Notes: a model not told the origin generated them from the sequence alone. DNA of 64,000 nt from Aeromonas schubertii (GCF_000820105.1 NZ_CDDB01000074.1:1-64000); one strand, 5' to 3'. Counted from the first letter of the stretch, positions 48,788 to 59,255 are shown. A program made the numbers and translations.

Positions 48788-50149
48788 ATGTCCGTCAGTG
48801 CGTTTGAACGCAAGGTATTGCCAGGATTGGCGGCCTTCGGTTTTTTCATGCAGGCACTGGACGCCACCATTCTCAACACGGCCCTGCCCACCATGGCCAG
48901 GGCGCTTGGCGAGAGCCCTCTGCAGATGCAGACTGTGGTGATCGCCTATGTGCTGACGGTCGCCCTCTTGATCCCGGCCTCCGGCTGGCTGGCCGACCGC
49001 TTCGGTACCCGTACCGTTTATCTCTGGGCCATCGCCCTCTTCACCCTGGGGTCGCTCGCCTGCGCCCTCTCTCCCACCTTGCCCGCCCTGGTGGCGGCGC
49101 GTGTGTTACAGGGGATCGGTGGCGCCCTGCTGGTGCCGGTGGGGCGCCTGGCGGTGCTGCGGGTCTTTCAGGGCAGTGAGCTGCTGCGGGCCATGTCGTT
49201 TGTCACCATTCCCGGCCTGGTGGGGCCCCTGATCGGACCGGCCCTCGGTGGCTGGCTGGTGGAGGTGGCGAGTTGGCACTGGGTGTTTTTCATTAATCTG
49301 CCGGTGGGGGTTCTGGGGCTGCTGGTGTGCTGGCGCTTCATGCCGGATCTGCGTCAGGAGACCCGTCGCTTCGACTGGCAGGGGTTTATCCTCTTCAGCC
49401 TGGGACTGGTGCTCGCCTCTCTCGGCCTGCAGGGGATGGGGGAGCGCAGCTTCTCCCTCGGGATCTCGCTGCTGATGCTGCTCGCTGGCCTGGCGGCCAT
49501 GGCCGGTTACTGGCTCTATGCGGCCCGGGCCGAGCGCCCCCTGTTCGCCCTCTCCCTCTTTGCCACACCCACCTTCGCCATCGGCATCCTGGGCAACCTG
49601 TTTGCGCGTCTCGGCAGCGGCGCCATGCCGTTTCTCACCCCGCTGTTTCTGCAGCTGGGGCTGGGCTTCTCGCCGAGCAAGGCGGGGTTGACCATGATCC
49701 CGACCGTGCTCGGGGCCATGCTCACCAAGACGCTGGTCAATCGCCTCATTCCCCGGCTCGGCTATCGCCGCATCCTCATTGGCAATACCCTGCTGCTCGG
49801 GGTGATGATGGGGGCCTTCTCCCTCATCGACAACCGGTGGCCATACTGGGCCATGGTGGGATGGATGGGGATCTTTGGCGCCCTCAACTCCCTGCAGTTT
49901 TCGGCTATGAACACCCTGACGCTCAAGGATCTCGGGCCCGAGCAGGCGAGCGGTGGCAACAGCCTGCTGTCGGTGGTGATGCAGCTGGCCATGAGCATGG
50001 GTATCGCGGTGGCCGCCAGCCTGCTCAACCTCTTCCACGGTGGGCAGACCGAGTGGCTGCCCACCTTCCATGTCACCTATCTCTGTGTCGGAGCCATGTC
50101 GATGTTGGCAGCCCTCATCTTCTACCAGCTGGATCACACCCGGAACTGA
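48788..50149 (+). CDS. MFS transporter of the DHA2 family (MdtD-like)
   Basis: This 453-residue inner-membrane protein has about 14 hydrophobic segments. It resembles E. coli Mdt[65 protein letters not shown]-like motif [31 protein letters not shown] and [15 protein letters not shown]2 members export drugs or metabolites using the proton gradient. It is third in an operon with the FAD oxidase and GTPase. Its last 16 bp overlap the convergent chemoreceptor gene. Confidence 0.88.
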   Translation: MSVSAFERKVLPGLAAFGFFMQALDATILNTALPTMARALGESPLQMQTVVIAYVLTVALLIPASGWLADRFGTRTVYLWAIALFTLGSLACALSPTLPALVAARVLQGIGGALLVPVGRLAVLRVFQGSELLRAMSFVTIPGLVGPLIGPALGGWLVEVASWHWVFFINLPVGVLGLLVCWRFMPDLRQETRRFDWQGFILFSLGLVLASLGLQGMGERSFSLGISLLMLLAGLAAMAGYWLYAARAERPLFALSLFATPTFAIGILGNLFARLGSGAMPFLTPLFLQLGLGFSPSKAGLTMIPTVLGAMLTKTLVNRLIPRLGYRRILIGNTLLLGVMMGAFSLIDNRWPYWAMVGWMGIFGALNSLQFSAMNTLTLKDLGPEQASGGNSLLSVVMQLAMSMGIAVAASLLNLFHGGQTEWLPTFHVTYLCVGAMSMLAALIFYQLDHTRN

Positions 50150-51969
50150 TCGATGGCGCGGGCAAGCTTGCCGGCCTGCTCTTCGACCTGCAGGGTCGCC
50201 GCCAGGGACTCCTCGGCCTGTCCGCGCACCTGGTTGGCGATGTCGCGGATCATCACCGCATTGCGGTTGATCTCGCTGGCCACCGAGCTCTGCTCCTCGA
50301 CCGCGGTGGCGATCTGGGTGTTCATGTCGAGTACCGCCTCCATCCGCTCGGTGATCAGGCCCAGCTGCTCGCCGGCCAGGTTGGCGGCGGTCACGCTCTG
50401 CTCACCATTCTCACGGCACTCGCCTATCTGGGCCACCATGCTGGCGGTACGTGATTGCAGGCTGCCTATGATGGTGGCGATCTCTGTGGTGCTCTGCTGG
50501 GTACGCATGGCGAGGCTGCGAACCTCGTCGGCGACCACCGCAAAGCCCCGTCCCTGATCCCCGGCACGGGCGGCTTCGATGGCGGCGTTGAGGGCCAGCA
50601 GATTGGTCTGCTCGGCGATGGCGCGGATCACGTCCAGCACGCTGCTGATGGTTTGGCTCTCGCTGGCGAGGGCCTCTCCCTCCTGGCTGGTGCCGGCGAG
50701 CCGCTCCGAGAGTTGGCGTATGGTCTGGCGGGTCTGCTGGACGCTGTCACGCCCCTGCTCGGCGGCGCAGTGAGTGTCACGGGCGCTGGCGGCGGCGGTC
50801 TCTGTGTTGTCGGCAATGTTGGCGATGGTGGATTCCATCTCGGTGGCGGCACTGGCGACCAGATCGCTCTCTTCGAGCTGCTTGAGCAGGGCATGCTGGG
50901 CCTGCTCGGCTTGCTGGCTCAGCAGACGGGTCTGGGATTCCAGGTGACCCACTGTGCCCTTCACCTGTTCGATGAGGGCATGGAAGTGATCGAGCATGGT
51001 ATCGAAGTCGCGTCCCATGGCGGCCAGCTCATCCCGGCCGGTGAGACGGGCACGCAGGGTCAGATCGCTGCTCTGGGTCACCCGGCGCATCACGCCGGCC
51101 AGCTGATCTATGCCTCCCATGATGCTGCGGCCTATGCCCAGATTGAGCAACAGCGCCGTGAGAATGCCGGCGGCGCAGAGCAGGATCATCATCCAGAGTT
51201 GGCGATCGTGCTGGGTTTCGGCATAGCGGGTGAGCGCCTCGAGCAGGGTGGCGCTGTAGCCCGCCATCTGGCGCTCTTTATCCGTCAGGCTGGCACGCAG
51301 CCCCTCCTTGCCGGTCAGCCCCAACTGCTGCTCGGCCGCCACCAGGTCCCCAAAGTGCTGGCGGTAGCGCTGGAGCAGGGCGGCCTGCTCGGGAGAGGCG
51401 GCCAGGGCCTCGGCCAGCGGGGCGGCATTCTCCTCCAGCTTGGCCAGATAGCGCATATCCCGGCGCAGCATGAAGTCTTTCTCATCCCGGCGCAGTTGCA
51501 GCAGCATCACCTGTAACCGGGGCTCGTCGCGCTCCTTGAGGGCGGCCTCCAGGCTATGGGTTGCGGCTCTGAGCTGGCCATAGAGGCCGCTCTCGGGGGT
51601 GAGCCCAATCTTCTCCTGCTGCTGCTGGAGCTTCTGGAACTCTCCCCGATATGCGTCGAGCCCCTGACCCAGGGTGGTCAGATGGTCTGCCAGCTCGGCT
51701 GGCAATGTCTCACCCAGCTGCTTCATGGTCTCGTGGGCCAGCTGGAGGCCGCGATTAAATTCCTGTACCAGAGCCGGATCTTTGCGCAGCAGGTAGAGCT
51801 TCTCATCGAGGGCCAGTTGGGTGCGCTGGGTATCCAGTTGCTGGGTCAGTCGCTGGGCGGTGGCGAGACGCTCACTGCGTTCGGAGAAGTAGGACAATCC
51901 ACCCACCAGCAGAAGCTGGATCAGGGTGATGAGGAGGGCGGACCAAAGTAATTTCTGTTTGACGCTCAT
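50134..51969 (-). CDS. Methyl-accepting chemotaxis protein with helical-bundle periplasmic sensor
   Basis: This 611-residue chemoreceptor has TM1 near residues 8-28 and a roughly 230-residue, all-helical periplasmic domain rich in Gln, Leu and Glu (TarH or HBM-like). TM2 is [24 protein letters not shown]-like linker and the cytoplasmic hairpin follow, with tip [20 protein letters not shown]. It lacks a NWETF-type tail. Its sensor class differs from the Cache receptor at 10.3-12.2 kb, so the ligand should differ too. It is monocistronic between mdtD-like and folK. Confidence 0.94.
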   Translation of the reverse strand: MSVKQKLLWSALLITLIQLLLVGGLSYFSERSERLATAQRLTQQLDTQRTQLALDEKLYLLRKDPALVQEFNRGLQLAHETMKQLGETLPAELADHLTTLGQGLDAYRGEFQKLQQQQEKIGLTPESGLYGQLRAATHSLEAALKERDEPRLQVMLLQLRRDEKDFMLRRDMRYLAKLEENAAPLAEALAASPEQAALLQRYRQHFGDLVAAEQQLGLTGKEGLRASLTDKERQMAGYSATLLEALTRYAETQHDRQLWMMILLCAAGILTALLLNLGIGRSIMGGIDQLAGVMRRVTQSSDLTLRARLTGRDELAAMGRDFDTMLDHFHALIEQVKGTVGHLESQTRLLSQQAEQAQHALLKQLEESDLVASAATEMESTIANIADNTETAAASARDTHCAAEQGRDSVQQTRQTIRQLSERLAGTSQEGEALASESQTISSVLDVIRAIAEQTNLLALNAAIEAARAGDQGRGFAVVADEVRSLAMRTQQSTTEIATIIGSLQSRTASMVAQIGECRENGEQSVTAANLAGEQLGLITERMEAVLDMNTQIATAVEEQSSVASEINRNAVMIRDIANQVRGQAEESLAATLQVEEQAGKLARAIDQFRV

Positions 51970-52042
51970 GACTGACTCACAGCAAGGGGGGTGTCTATCC
52001 CTATCGACCCGCTCAGAAATTACTTTAATAAAATCTTTATTA

Positions 52043-52570
52043 TCAATATGTTAGTGATTCTTTTCTCACTTTTGGCGAGGGCGGGTTCCAGTCGAAGTCG
52101 ACCGGCTGCAGACGCTGACTCTGTTTGTCATAGGCAGCCCAAAGATCGCCATAGCGAGCCTGGGTGAGCGGGTGACGACGCTCGGGGGCGAGCTCGGCAA
52201 GCGGCCAGAGCACGAAGGCATTGGTCACTATCTCGGCACGGGGCAGGCTGACCGGCTGGTCACAGATCAGATCGTCATAGAGCAGCAGGTCGAGGTCCAG
52301 GGTGCGCGGCGCAAACTTCTTGGCATCGGCAGGGCGACCGTGGGCAAACTCCAGCTCGCGCAGCTCCCGGGTGACCGAGGAGAGGGAGTGATCCGTATCG
52401 GCACCCACCACCAAGTTATAGAAGGGGCTGCCGGCAAAGCCGACCGCCTCGCTCTCGAAGACCCGGGAGACCTGCAGCGAGCCATAGAGTCGGTGCAGGG
52501 CATCGAGCCCGGCGCGGATGTGCTGCTCCCGCTCTATGTTGGAGCCGAGGCTGATATAGATGCGCGCCAT
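52043..52570 (-). CDS. folK: 6-hydroxymethyl-7,8-dihydropterin pyrophosphokinase
   Basis: This 175-residue enzyme transfers pyrophosphate from ATP to the pterin in folate synthesis. Key residues are in YISLGSNI, the Phe/Tyr pterin pocket (GSPFYNLV), and the conserved [17 protein letters not shown] block with the metal-binding DLDLL. It starts 1 nt into the folB stop codon, so the two steps are coupled. E. coli folK lies elsewhere next to pcnB, so pairing with folB is a local arrangement. Confidence 0.94.
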   Translation of the reverse strand: MARIYISLGSNIEREQHIRAGLDALHRLYGSLQVSRVFESEAVGFAGSPFYNLVVGADTDHSLSSVTRELRELEFAHGRPADAKKFAPRTLDLDLLLYDDLICDQPVSLPRAEIVTNAFVLWPLAELAPERRHPLTQARYGDLWAAYDKQSQRLQPVDFDWNPPSPKVRKESLTY

Positions 52571-52941
52571 TACTGCTCACTCGGTCCGGGCTGCTGATGG
52601 CGCAGGATCTCGACCCCGACACCGGCCGCGTTGGGGACGGCGCCGGGCTTGGTCAGGGTGACACGGACCCACTGCACCCGGTTATCGGTCAACACCAGGG
52701 TGGCGACCTGCTCGGCCATGGTTTCCACCAGTTCGACCACTGTGGTGCTCATGTGTCGGGTGATGCGCTCGCTCAGGTTGGCGTAGTCCAGCGCCTGGTG
52801 AATGTCGTCGCCGGCAGCGGCCGGCCGGTTGTTGAATCCCATCTCGAGATCCACGATCAGCTTGCGGCGGATCCCCTTCTCCCACTGGTAGACGCCAATG
52901 GTAGACAAAACCTCCAGACCGCGAATAAACACCTTGTCCAT
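52570..52941 (-). CDS. folB: Dihydroneopterin aldolase
   Basis: This 123-residue T-fold enzyme converts dihydroneopterin to 6-hydroxymethyl-dihydropterin and glycolaldehyde. It begins MDKVFIRGLEVLSTIGVYQWEKG, the standard family N-terminus; the catalytic Glu and Lys regions are in LVETMAEQVA and VRVTLTKPGAVPNA. Length is close to E. coli FolB (122). It is divergent from plsY, as in E. coli, and coupled to folK. Confidence 0.95.
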   Translation of the reverse strand: MDKVFIRGLEVLSTIGVYQWEKGIRRKLIVDLEMGFNNRPAAAGDDIHQALDYANLSERITRHMSTTVVELVETMAEQVATLVLTDNRVQWVRVTLTKPGAVPNAAGVGVEILRHQQPGPSEQ

Positions 52942-53092
52942 AGCACTACTTCTTCTTTACTCTTGAGCTGTTGTTGCAAGCATCAGGATGCTGGCAGCGG
53001 CAGACCTTCTGCCGCAAGGCACACAGGGATGAACCGTGCGCCACAGGGAGCCCGCATTCTACTCCATTCACCGCAAGGTAAGAACGACCAAG

Positions 53093-53707
53093 ATGACGGC
53101 CCTGACGTTTTTGATGATTGTTCTGGCGTATCTGGGAGGCTCTCTCTCCAGCGCCGTGCTGATCTCCCGCTCCTGTGGCCTGCCCGATCCCCGCGACTAT
53201 GGCTCGCACAATCCCGGCGCCACCAATGTGTTGCGTCTCGGCGGGCGCGGCGCCGCCGCCGCCGTGCTGGTGCTCGACATCCTCAAGGGGCTGATCCCCG
53301 TCTATCTGGCCTGGTTCCTCGATATCAAGCCCGTCTTTCTCGGCTTTATCGGCGTCGCCGCCTGCCTCGGCCACATGTACCCGGTGTTCTTTCGCTTTCG
53401 CGGCGGCAAGGGGGTGGCGACGGCGCTTGGGACCATGCTGCCCATCGGCTTCACCATGGGGGGACTGGTGATCGGCACCTGGTTGCTGGTGCTGCTCGTC
53501 AGCGGCTACTCATCGCTGGCCTCGATTGTCACCGTGCTGCTCACCCCTGTGTTCACCTATTTGCTCAAGCCCGAGTACACCCTGCCCGTCTCTCTGCTCT
53601 CCTGCCTTATCCTGATCCGCCACCACGAGAACGTGGTGCGACTGATGCGGGGCGAGGAGCCCAGGGTGTGGCGACGCGGCTCGCCCCGCAAGGACACAAC
53701 TGAGTAA
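53093..53707 (+). CDS. plsY: Acyl-phosphate glycerol-3-phosphate acyltransferase PlsY
   Basis: This 204-residue multipass membrane enzyme makes lysophosphatidic acid from acyl-phosphate. Signature motifs are [21 protein letters not shown] (phosphate site) and [24 protein letters not shown] 53093 gives [17 protein letters not shown], matching known starts; the frame extends upstream without a ribosome site. The neighbourhood with folB is conserved with E. coli (ygiH-folB). Confidence 0.95.
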   Translation: MTALTFLMIVLAYLGGSLSSAVLISRSCGLPDPRDYGSHNPGATNVLRLGGRGAAAAVLVLDILKGLIPVYLAWFLDIKPVFLGFIGVAACLGHMYPVFFRFRGGKGVATALGTMLPIGFTMGGLVIGTWLLVLLVSGYSSLASIVTVLLTPVFTYLLKPEYTLPVSLLSCLILIRHHENVVRLMRGEEPRVWRRGSPRKDTTE

Positions 53708-53762
53708 AATCGGCTCCAGTGGATAAAAAAGAGACGAACGAGACGAAAACTGAAATTTCCCG

Positions 53763-53791
53763 TTGACCCGCCGAACCAAAATCCGTTTAAT
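53763..53791 (+). promoter_or_regulatory. Sigma-70 promoter of the tRNA operon
   Basis: TTGACC (-35) and TTTAAT (-10) are separated by exactly 17 bp, followed by a GC-rich discriminator (AGCGGCC) typical of stringently controlled stable-RNA promoters. The first tRNA begins 10 bp after the -10 box. Confidence 0.7.
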
Positions 53792-53800
53792 AGCGGCCAC

Positions 53801-53876
53801 GCCCAGATAGCTCAGTCGGTAGAGCAGGGGATTGAAAATCCCCGTGTCGGCGGTTCGATTCCGTCTCTGGGCACCA
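53801..53876 (+). tRNA. tRNA-Phe (GAA), copy 1
   Basis: A 76-nt cloverleaf with encoded CCA: acceptor GCCCAGA/TCTGGGC, D-arm GCTC/GAGC, anticodon arm GGGGA-TTGAAAA-TCCCC (anticodon GAA), T-arm with GGTTCGATTCC. Identical to the copy at 54007. Confidence 0.97.
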
Positions 53877-53927
53877 ATTTTGGTGCCATGAAATAAAAAT
53901 TTGTTCATGCACAATGGTTTAACGTGT

Positions 53928-54003
<76 letters not shown>

Positions 54004-54006
54004 TTT

Positions 54007-54082
54007 GCCCAGATAGCTCAGTCGGTAGAGCAGGGGATTGAAAATCCCCGTGTCGGCGGTTCGATTCCGTCTCTGGGCACCA
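54007..54082 (+). tRNA. tRNA-Phe (GAA), copy 2
   Basis: Identical over 76 nt to the first tRNA-Phe. It starts 3 nt after the CCA end of tRNA-Thr. Confidence 0.97.
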
Positions 54083-54112
54083 CCTTCACAGCCTTGGCTG
54101 TAAAAAGTTTGT

Positions 54113-54188
54113 TCCTCCGTAGTTCAGTCGGTAGAACGGCGGACTGTTAATCCGTATGTCACTGGTTCGAGTCCAGTCGGAGGAGCCA
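54113..54188 (+). tRNA. tRNA-Asn (GTT)
   Basis: A 76-nt cloverleaf with encoded CCA: acceptor TCCTCCG/CGGAGGA, anticodon arm GCGGA-CTGTTAA-TCCGT (anticodon GTT), T-loop TTCGAGTC. Confidence 0.97.
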
Positions 54189-54194
54189 CATAAG

Positions 54195-54224
54195 AAGCCC
54201 CTGTCGCAAGACAGGGGCTTTTTT
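54195..54224 (+). terminator. Rho-independent terminator of the tRNA operon
   Basis: AAGCCCCTGTC-GCAA-GACAGGGGCTT forms an 11-bp stem with a GNRA-type loop and is followed by TTTTC. Confidence 0.92.
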
Positions 54225-54272
54225 CATTCCACCATTCGACGAAAACAAGAACCGTTCAGAGACAGGACCGAC

Positions 54273-55448
54273 ATGGATAATCAAGCCGTCACCGAATCCA
54301 GGGAGATTCGCCACTCTTCACTGCGCCGCTGGCTCGAGCCGGTACTGGTGCTGACCATACTGGGCAGCCTGTTTGGTTATCTGGGCAGCCAGATGGGCCT
54401 CTCCGCCATGGTCAACACCCTGTTTAACACGGCGCACCAACTGCTGCTCAATACGGTGCTCTTTATCATGGGGATCACAGTGCTCTCCGGTGCCTTGAGC
54501 CAGCTCTTGAGCGAGTTCGGCGTGATCCGTCTGCTCGAGGTGCTGCTGGCCCCCCTGATGAAGCCGGTGTTCCGCTTGCCCGGTCGCACCGCGCTGGCGG
54601 CCCTGATGACCTTCTTCTCCGACAACCCGGCGGTCATCAGCCTCGCCAGGGACAGCCGTTTTCGCAAGGGCTTCACCCCCTGGCAGCTGGTGTCGCTGAC
54701 TAACTTCGGTACCGCCTTCGGCATGGGGCTTATCGTGGTCACCTTCATGGCCACCCTGCAACTGGGGGGCGGTGGCTCCACCGTCAAGGCGGCCATGATC
54801 GGCCTGCTCGGCGCCCTGATTGGCTCGGTCGTGTCGACCCGGCTGATGCAGAAGATGATCCGCCCCCTGGTGGGGGAGACGCCGGTGGACGATGGGGCCC
54901 TCTCCCAGGGCCCCAAGCCGGGTCTCTCCCATGAGCAGGCGCCGACCTGGCTGCGGGTGCTCAACTCCCTGCTCGACGGGGGCAAGTCCGGGGTCGAGCT
55001 GGGAATGGCAGTGATCCCCGGGGTGCTCATCATCAGCACCTTCGTCATGCTGCTCACCTTCGGCCCGGGTGACAAGGGCTACACCGGCGAGGCCTTCCAG
55101 GGGGTCGCCCTGCTGCCGGTGCTGGCGGCCAAGATTGGTTGGCTGTTCGAGCTGCTGTTCGGCTTCACCCAGCCCGAGCTGGTTGCCTTCCCGGTGACCT
55201 CCCTCGGCGCCGTGGGGGCAGCCATGTCCCTGGTGCCGCCCTTTATCGCCAAGGGTTGGATCGGTGGCAACGAGATCGCCGTCTTCACCGCCATGGGGAT
55301 GTGCTGGAGCGGCTTTTTGAGCACCCACACCGCCATGCTCGACGCCCTCGGCTATCGCCACCTCACCTCCCGGGCCATCGTCGCCCACACGGTTGGCGGG
55401 CTCTGCGCCGGCGTCGCGGCGCACCAGCTGTTTGTGCTGCTGGGGTGA
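54273..55448 (+). CDS. Nucleoside-recognition (Gate) domain integral membrane protein
   Basis: This 391-residue protein has about nine hydrophobic segments. It fits the nucleoside-recognition/Gate-domain class: the paired Gate-like segments around RTALAALMTFFSDNPAVISLARD and LVAFPVTSLGAVGAAMSLVPPF, with the second ending SGFLSTHTAMLDALGYR. Such domains are found in nucleoside and ferrous iron transporters and in spore maturation proteins; the substrate here is unknown. ATG 54273 is chosen because the longer frame begins inside tRNA-Asn. It is monocistronic and ends at a GC-rich hairpin. Confidence 0.72.
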   Translation: MDNQAVTESREIRHSSLRRWLEPVLVLTILGSLFGYLGSQMGLSAMVNTLFNTAHQLLLNTVLFIMGITVLSGALSQLLSEFGVIRLLEVLLAPLMKPVFRLPGRTALAALMTFFSDNPAVISLARDSRFRKGFTPWQLVSLTNFGTAFGMGLIVVTFMATLQLGGGGSTVKAAMIGLLGALIGSVVSTRLMQKMIRPLVGETPVDDGALSQGPKPGLSHEQAPTWLRVLNSLLDGGKSGVELGMAVIPGVLIISTFVMLLTFGPGDKGYTGEAFQGVALLPVLAAKIGWLFELLFGFTQPELVAFPVTSLGAVGAAMSLVPPFIAKGWIGGNEIAVFTAMGMCWSGFLSTHTAMLDALGYRHLTSRAIVAHTVGGLCAGVAAHQLFVLLG

Positions 55449-55475
55449 GCCGGGTAGCAAGAGAGAAGAAATAAG

Positions 55476-55499
55476 AAGAGGCGCCGCGGCGCCTCTTTG
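55476..55499 (+). terminator. Hairpin after the Gate-domain gene
   Basis: AAGAGGCGCC-GC-GGCGCCTCTT is a 10-bp perfect stem followed by TGAT. The T-tract is short, but the position suits a terminator. Confidence 0.6.
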
Positions 55500-55532
55500 A
55501 TATCTCGTTGCCCCGGTCGGGAGCGGGTAATA

Positions 55533-55558
55533 AAAAACCGGGCATGGCGCCCGGTTTT
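55533..55558. terminator. Rho-independent terminator of the frd operon
   Basis: On the minus strand AAAACCGGGC-GCCAT-GCCCGGTTTTTTA gives a 7-bp GC stem plus A/T extension and a strong T-run. It lies 16 bp downstream of the frdD stop, and the A-rich flank lets it work in both directions. Confidence 0.85.
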
Positions 55559-55573
55559 GCTCTCTGACTCTCG

Positions 55574-55930
55574 TTACTGGAGGACCAGCACCATCAGCAG
55601 ACCCACAGTGATGGCCGACACCAGGAAGGCGAAGCCATAGAACACATAGTGGTGCAGCTTGGTGGTGTGGATCCCCAGATCGTGCAGACCGTGGTAGACC
55701 CGGTGCATACCGTGCCAGATGGGCAGGGCGATGAGCACCAGTATGATGGCGGCGCCCCACCAGGAGCTGGCGAACTCGAGCACGCGATCATAGCTCATGG
55801 TCTCCACGTCCATGATGCCGAGCGGTACCAGGATGCCGGTGATGAGGACTACGATGGGCAGCAGCATGGCGACCACCATGCCACCCGCACCAAACAGACC
55901 CCAGTAGATAGGTTCATCGGAACGTCTCAT
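55574..55930 (-). CDS. frdD: Fumarate reductase membrane anchor subunit FrdD
   Basis: This 118-residue protein has three membrane helices and begins MRRSDEPIYWGLFGAGGM, like E. coli FrdD (119 residues). With FrdC it anchors FrdAB and forms the menaquinol site on the cytoplasmic face. ATG 55930 has GAGGAG 7 nt upstream; an ATG 15 bp earlier overlaps the frdC stop. It is last in frdABCD. Confidence 0.94.
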   Translation of the reverse strand: MRRSDEPIYWGLFGAGGMVVAMLLPIVVLITGILVPLGIMDVETMSYDRVLEFASSWWGAAIILVLIALPIWHGMHRVYHGLHDLGIHTTKLHHYVFYGFAFLVSAITVGLLMVLVLQ

Positions 55931-55941
55931 GGTTTCACTCC

Positions 55942-56340
55942 TCATGCCACGATGATCAGAACAATCAGGGATACCACCGCCAGGGCCACGTACTGGGCCA
56001 GCACGATGGGCTTCTCGGGGATCAGTTGATCACCCTTGAAGATACGCATGGCCTTGGGGGCCAGCGCAAACCAGGTCTTGGCATGGAACAGGCAGGCGGC
56101 CAGGGCAACCACGTGGAACAGGATGGCCAGCGGGCTCTGCAGGGACTCGAGCCAGCCGTTGAAGGCATCGGCACCCTGTACCAGGCGCATCAGGCCCCAC
56201 ATCAGCACCACGGCGTAGATGGAGACGAACAGGCTGGTCCCTTCGCGCACCATGTAACCGGTGTAGAAGGCGTTCTTCAGCCACCAGTCCTTCTTCATCT
56301 CGCGCACATACGGTTTGCGTTTGCTGTTTGCGTTATTCAT
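55942..56340 (-). CDS. frdC: Fumarate reductase membrane anchor subunit FrdC
   Basis: This 132-residue protein has a cytoplasmic N-terminus (KRKPYVREMKKDWWLKNAFY, matching the conserved KRKPYVR...W start of FrdC) and three membrane helices. The conserved histidine and glutamate near the quinone site are in LFHVVALAACLFHAKTWF and REGTSLF. It is 11 bp from frdD and 4 bp from frdB. Confidence 0.94.
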   Translation of the reverse strand: MNNANSKRKPYVREMKKDWWLKNAFYTGYMVREGTSLFVSIYAVVLMWGLMRLVQGADAFNGWLESLQSPLAILFHVVALAACLFHAKTWFALAPKAMRIFKGDQLIPEKPIVLAQYVALAVVSLIVLIIVA

Positions 56341-56344
56341 GGTC

Positions 56345-57079
56345 TCACTCCGGCTTGAACATGGCGATCATGTAGTCCTTGGCGCTCTCGACCTTGCCGA
56401 GCTGGATGGCTGCGGCGGGGTCGACCCCCTTCGGGCATACGTCGGAGCAGTAACCCACGAAGGTGCAGCTCCACACGCCGGCGTCGGCGTTGACGATCTT
56501 CATGCGCTCGGCGGCCGCGCCGTCACGGCTGTCGGCGTTGTAGCGGTAGAGCAGGGCCAGGGCGGCGGGACCGGTGAACGCCTTGTTCAGACCATACTGG
56601 GGGCAGGCTGCATAGCAGAGACCACAGTTGATGCACATGGAGAACTGGCGATATTTCTCGAGCTGGGCCGGGGTCTGGATGTATTCACCCTCGCACAGGC
56701 TGCGCTCTTCCTTCGGCACGATATAGGGCTTGATGCTCTCGAGCTTCTCGATGAAGTCGGACATGTCCACCACCAGATCGCGCTCGATCGGGAAGTTGTT
56801 GAGGGGCTCGATACGCATCTTGCCCGGGGTGTAGTCGCGCAGGAAGGTCTTGCAGCCCAGCTTGGGCACGCCGTTGACCATCATGCCGCAGGAGCCGCAG
56901 ATCGCCATCCGGCAGGACCAGCGGAAGCTCAAGGTGGAGTCCAGGTGATCCTTGATGTAGTTCAGGGCCTCCAGCAGGGACATCTCCTTGGCGAAGGGCA
57001 CCTGGAAGGTCTGGAACCAGGGCTCGTTATCCTGCTCGGGACGGTAGCGCAGGATCTCAATTTCCATCATCTCAGCCAT
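56345..57079 (-). CDS. frdB: Fumarate reductase iron-sulfur subunit FrdB
   Basis: This 244-residue protein relays electrons from menaquinol to FrdA through [2Fe-2S], [4Fe-4S] and [3Fe-4S] clusters. The 2Fe cluster cysteines are in [16 protein letters not shown] and a later GCKT. The others are in [12 protein letters not shown] and YCSDVCPKG. Length is identical to E. coli FrdB. ATG 57079 has AGGAGG upstream and overlaps the frdA stop by 8 bp. Confidence 0.96.
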   Translation of the reverse strand: MAEMMEIEILRYRPEQDNEPWFQTFQVPFAKEMSLLEALNYIKDHLDSTLSFRWSCRMAICGSCGMMVNGVPKLGCKTFLRDYTPGKMRIEPLNNFPIERDLVVDMSDFIEKLESIKPYIVPKEERSLCEGEYIQTPAQLEKYRQFSMCINCGLCYAACPQYGLNKAFTGPAALALLYRYNADSRDGAAAERMKIVNADAGVWSCTFVGYCSDVCPKGVDPAAAIQLGKVESAKDYMIAMFKPE

Positions 57080-58853
57080 TCTTCTTGGCCTCCTGTTGTT
57101 CTGCCTCGGCACCGTAGACACGCTTGGCCGGCTGGGACTTGGTGATCTTCACGTCGGAGTACTCCAGGTTCGGGGCCCCTTCGGGGTTGTAGAACGCCAG
57201 GGTGTGCTTGAGGAAGTTCACGTCGTCACGGGCCTCGTAACCGTCCAGGCGCTGGTGGGAGCCGCGGGACTCTTTACGGTTGATGGCGGAGTGGGCCATG
57301 GCCTCGGCCACGTCGAGCAGGTAGCCCAGCTCGATGGCATACAGAAGGTCGGTGTTGAAGACGGACGACTTGTCGTTGATCTTCACCTTCTTGTAGCGGG
57401 CCTTGAGCTCGGTGATCTTGTCGATGGTCTCTTGCATCAGCTCGCCGGTACGGTAGATACCGACGCCGGCTTCCATGGTCCGACCCAGATCGTTGCGGAT
57501 GTCGGCCGGGTTCTCGGTACCCTCGTTGTCCATCAGGGCCATATGCTGGTCGATCAGGGCCTTGGCCTTGGCGGCCAGGGCGTCGGTGTCGCCGTGCTTG
57601 CTCTCGAGGGCATGCTTGGCCGCGGCCTCACCGGCTACCTTGCCAAACACCACCAGCTCGGCCAGGGAGTTGGAGCCCAGACGGTTGGCACCGTGCAGGC
57701 CGACCGAGGCACACTCGCCGATGGCATAGAGACCTTCCAGACGGGTGGCGCACTGGCCGTTGGTCTCGATACCGCCCATGGTGTAGTGCACGGTCGGACG
57801 TACCGGGATCGGCTCCTTGACCGGATCCACACCCACGTAGGCCTTGGCCAGCTCGCAGATGAAGGGGAGACGCTCTTTGAGGTACTTCTCGCCCAGGTGG
57901 CGCAGGTCCAGGTGCACGTAGTCGCCCATGGGGGACTCGAACACGCGACCCTTCTGCTGCTCCTGCCAGAAGGCCTGGGAGAGGCGGTCGCGGGGGCCCA
58001 GCTCCATGTATTTGTTCTTCGGCTGGCCGACCGGGGTCTCCGGGCCGAGGCCGTACTCTTGCAGATAGCGGTAGCCATCCTTGTTGAGCATGATGCCGCC
58101 TTCACCACGGCACCCTTCGGTCATCAGGATGCCGCTGCCCGGCAGACCGGTCGGGTGATACTGAACGAACTCCATGTCACGCAGGGGCACGCCGTGACGG
58201 TAGGCCAGCGCCATGCCGTCACCGGTCACGATGCCGCCGTTGGTGTTGAAGCGATAGACACGGCCGGCACCGCCGGTGGCGAAGATCACCGACTTGGCCT
58301 GGATGAAGCGGGTGATGCCGTTTTGGATATCAAACACCACCACGCCCTGGACGCGACCCTCTTCGACGATGAGATCGAGGCAGAAGTGCTCGTCGAAGCG
58401 CTGGATGCTGGGGTACTTGATGGAGGTCTGGAACAGGGTGTGCAGCATGTGGAAGCCGGTCTTGTCGGCGGCAAACCAGGTGCGGGGGATCTTCATCCCG
58501 CCGAAGGCGCGCACGTTGACCTTGCCGTCCGGTTTACGGCTCCAGGGGCAGCCCCAGTGCTCCAGTTGAACCATTTCGCGGGTGGCGTTTTCGACGAAGT
58601 ATTCCACCACGTCCTGTTCGCACAGCCAGTCGCCGCCGGAGACGGTGTCGTTGAAGTGGTTGTCGAGGGTATCGTCATCGCGGACGACACCGGCAGAGCC
58701 CCCCTCTGCGGCCACGGTGTGGCTGCGCATCGGATAGACCTTGGAGATGAGGGCGATCTTCATCTCCGGATGGGCTTCTGCTACGGCGATAGCGGCACGC
58801 AGGCCACCACCACCGGCACCGATGATGGCAACATCGGTCTTGATAATATCCAC
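57072..58853 (-). CDS. frdA: Fumarate reductase flavoprotein subunit FrdA
   Basis: This 593-residue subunit carries covalent FAD and reduces fumarate at the cytoplasmic side during anaerobic respiration. [12 protein letters not shown] is the dinucleotide-binding loop. The histidine that binds FAD is in [13 protein letters not shown]. Active-site residues are in [25 protein letters not shown] and [11 protein letters not shown]. The GTG at 58853 is preferred because it follows a perfect AAAGGAGG; another in-frame GTG 33 bp upstream has no ribosome site. It leads the frdABCD operon behind an FNR box. Confidence 0.95.
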   Translation of the reverse strand: MDIIKTDVAIIGAGGGGLRAAIAVAEAHPEMKIALISKVYPMRSHTVAAEGGSAGVVRDDDTLDNHFNDTVSGGDWLCEQDVVEYFVENATREMVQLEHWGCPWSRKPDGKVNVRAFGGMKIPRTWFAADKTGFHMLHTLFQTSIKYPSIQRFDEHFCLDLIVEEGRVQGVVVFDIQNGITRFIQAKSVIFATGGAGRVYRFNTNGGIVTGDGMALAYRHGVPLRDMEFVQYHPTGLPGSGILMTEGCRGEGGIMLNKDGYRYLQEYGLGPETPVGQPKNKYMELGPRDRLSQAFWQEQQKGRVFESPMGDYVHLDLRHLGEKYLKERLPFICELAKAYVGVDPVKEPIPVRPTVHYTMGGIETNGQCATRLEGLYAIGECASVGLHGANRLGSNSLAELVVFGKVAGEAAAKHALESKHGDTDALAAKAKALIDQHMALMDNEGTENPADIRNDLGRTMEAGVGIYRTGELMQETIDKITELKARYKKVKINDKSSVFNTDLLYAIELGYLLDVAEAMAHSAINRKESRGSHQRLDGYEARDDVNFLKHTLAFYNPEGAPNLEYSDVKITKSQPAKRVYGAEAEQQEAKKNG

Positions 58854-59255
58854 ATCTGCCTCCTTTGGGATAGATTTGCTGGGCACGATTTTGCTCTATG
58901 AAAAAAATTCAGGCTTGATGCAAGTCAAACAGGTCTGTTTTAGCGTTCTGGCATAGTGAATTTCTCCACGTGCCCCGTCTTCCGCGGGTAAAGACTCTGT
59001 AGTCTCTCGCCATCCAAGGATTTGATACAGACTTCGCCTGGTCAGCTGGGTGTTCCAGGACAAGGCATTATAGGCCAGAGAGGCTGACTAAAATGCGAAA
59101 TGCCTCTCTTTTTAGGTACTCATCCCTATAATTTTTAAGGTTTTTATTAAGTTAGTTGAGTGACCTTGTTGCGATATTACTCAATTTGATGCGAAACACA
59201 CTCAAATTCATTCACATAGATGAATGGTTATGCGTATTTTTTCTCCATGGTCGCA
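58854..59255 (-). promoter_or_regulatory. frd promoter/leader region
   Basis: This 402-bp gap has no gene. It holds, on the minus strand, the FNR box (58915-58928), a TATAAT box at 59067-59072 without a good -35, and an inverted repeat AGAGAGGC/GCCTCTCT (59077-59084 and 59102-59109) followed on the plus strand by T's. An ATTCAT/ATGAAT hairpin (59206-59225) lies downstream of yqfB and may end that operon. The segment 59110-59200 is AT-rich. Confidence 0.5.
58915..58928. promoter_or_regulatory. FNR box upstream of frdABCD
   Basis: TTGAT-GCAA-GTCAA matches the FNR consensus TTGAT-N4-ATCAA at 9 of 10 positions. If it sits at -41.5, transcription starts near 58880 and a CAAAAT -10 box (58888-58893, minus strand) is suitably placed. 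Confidence 0.7.

Noticed and set aside
54156-54272. Upstream extension of the Gate-domain membrane protein
   Set aside because: The extended start lies inside tRNA-Asn and the frame crosses the tRNA terminator; ATG 54273 is more reasonable.
57096-58901. 601-codon plus-strand frame opposite frdA
   Set aside because: Mirror of a certain frdA gene; rich in Gly, Val, Leu, Gln with no recognisable motif.
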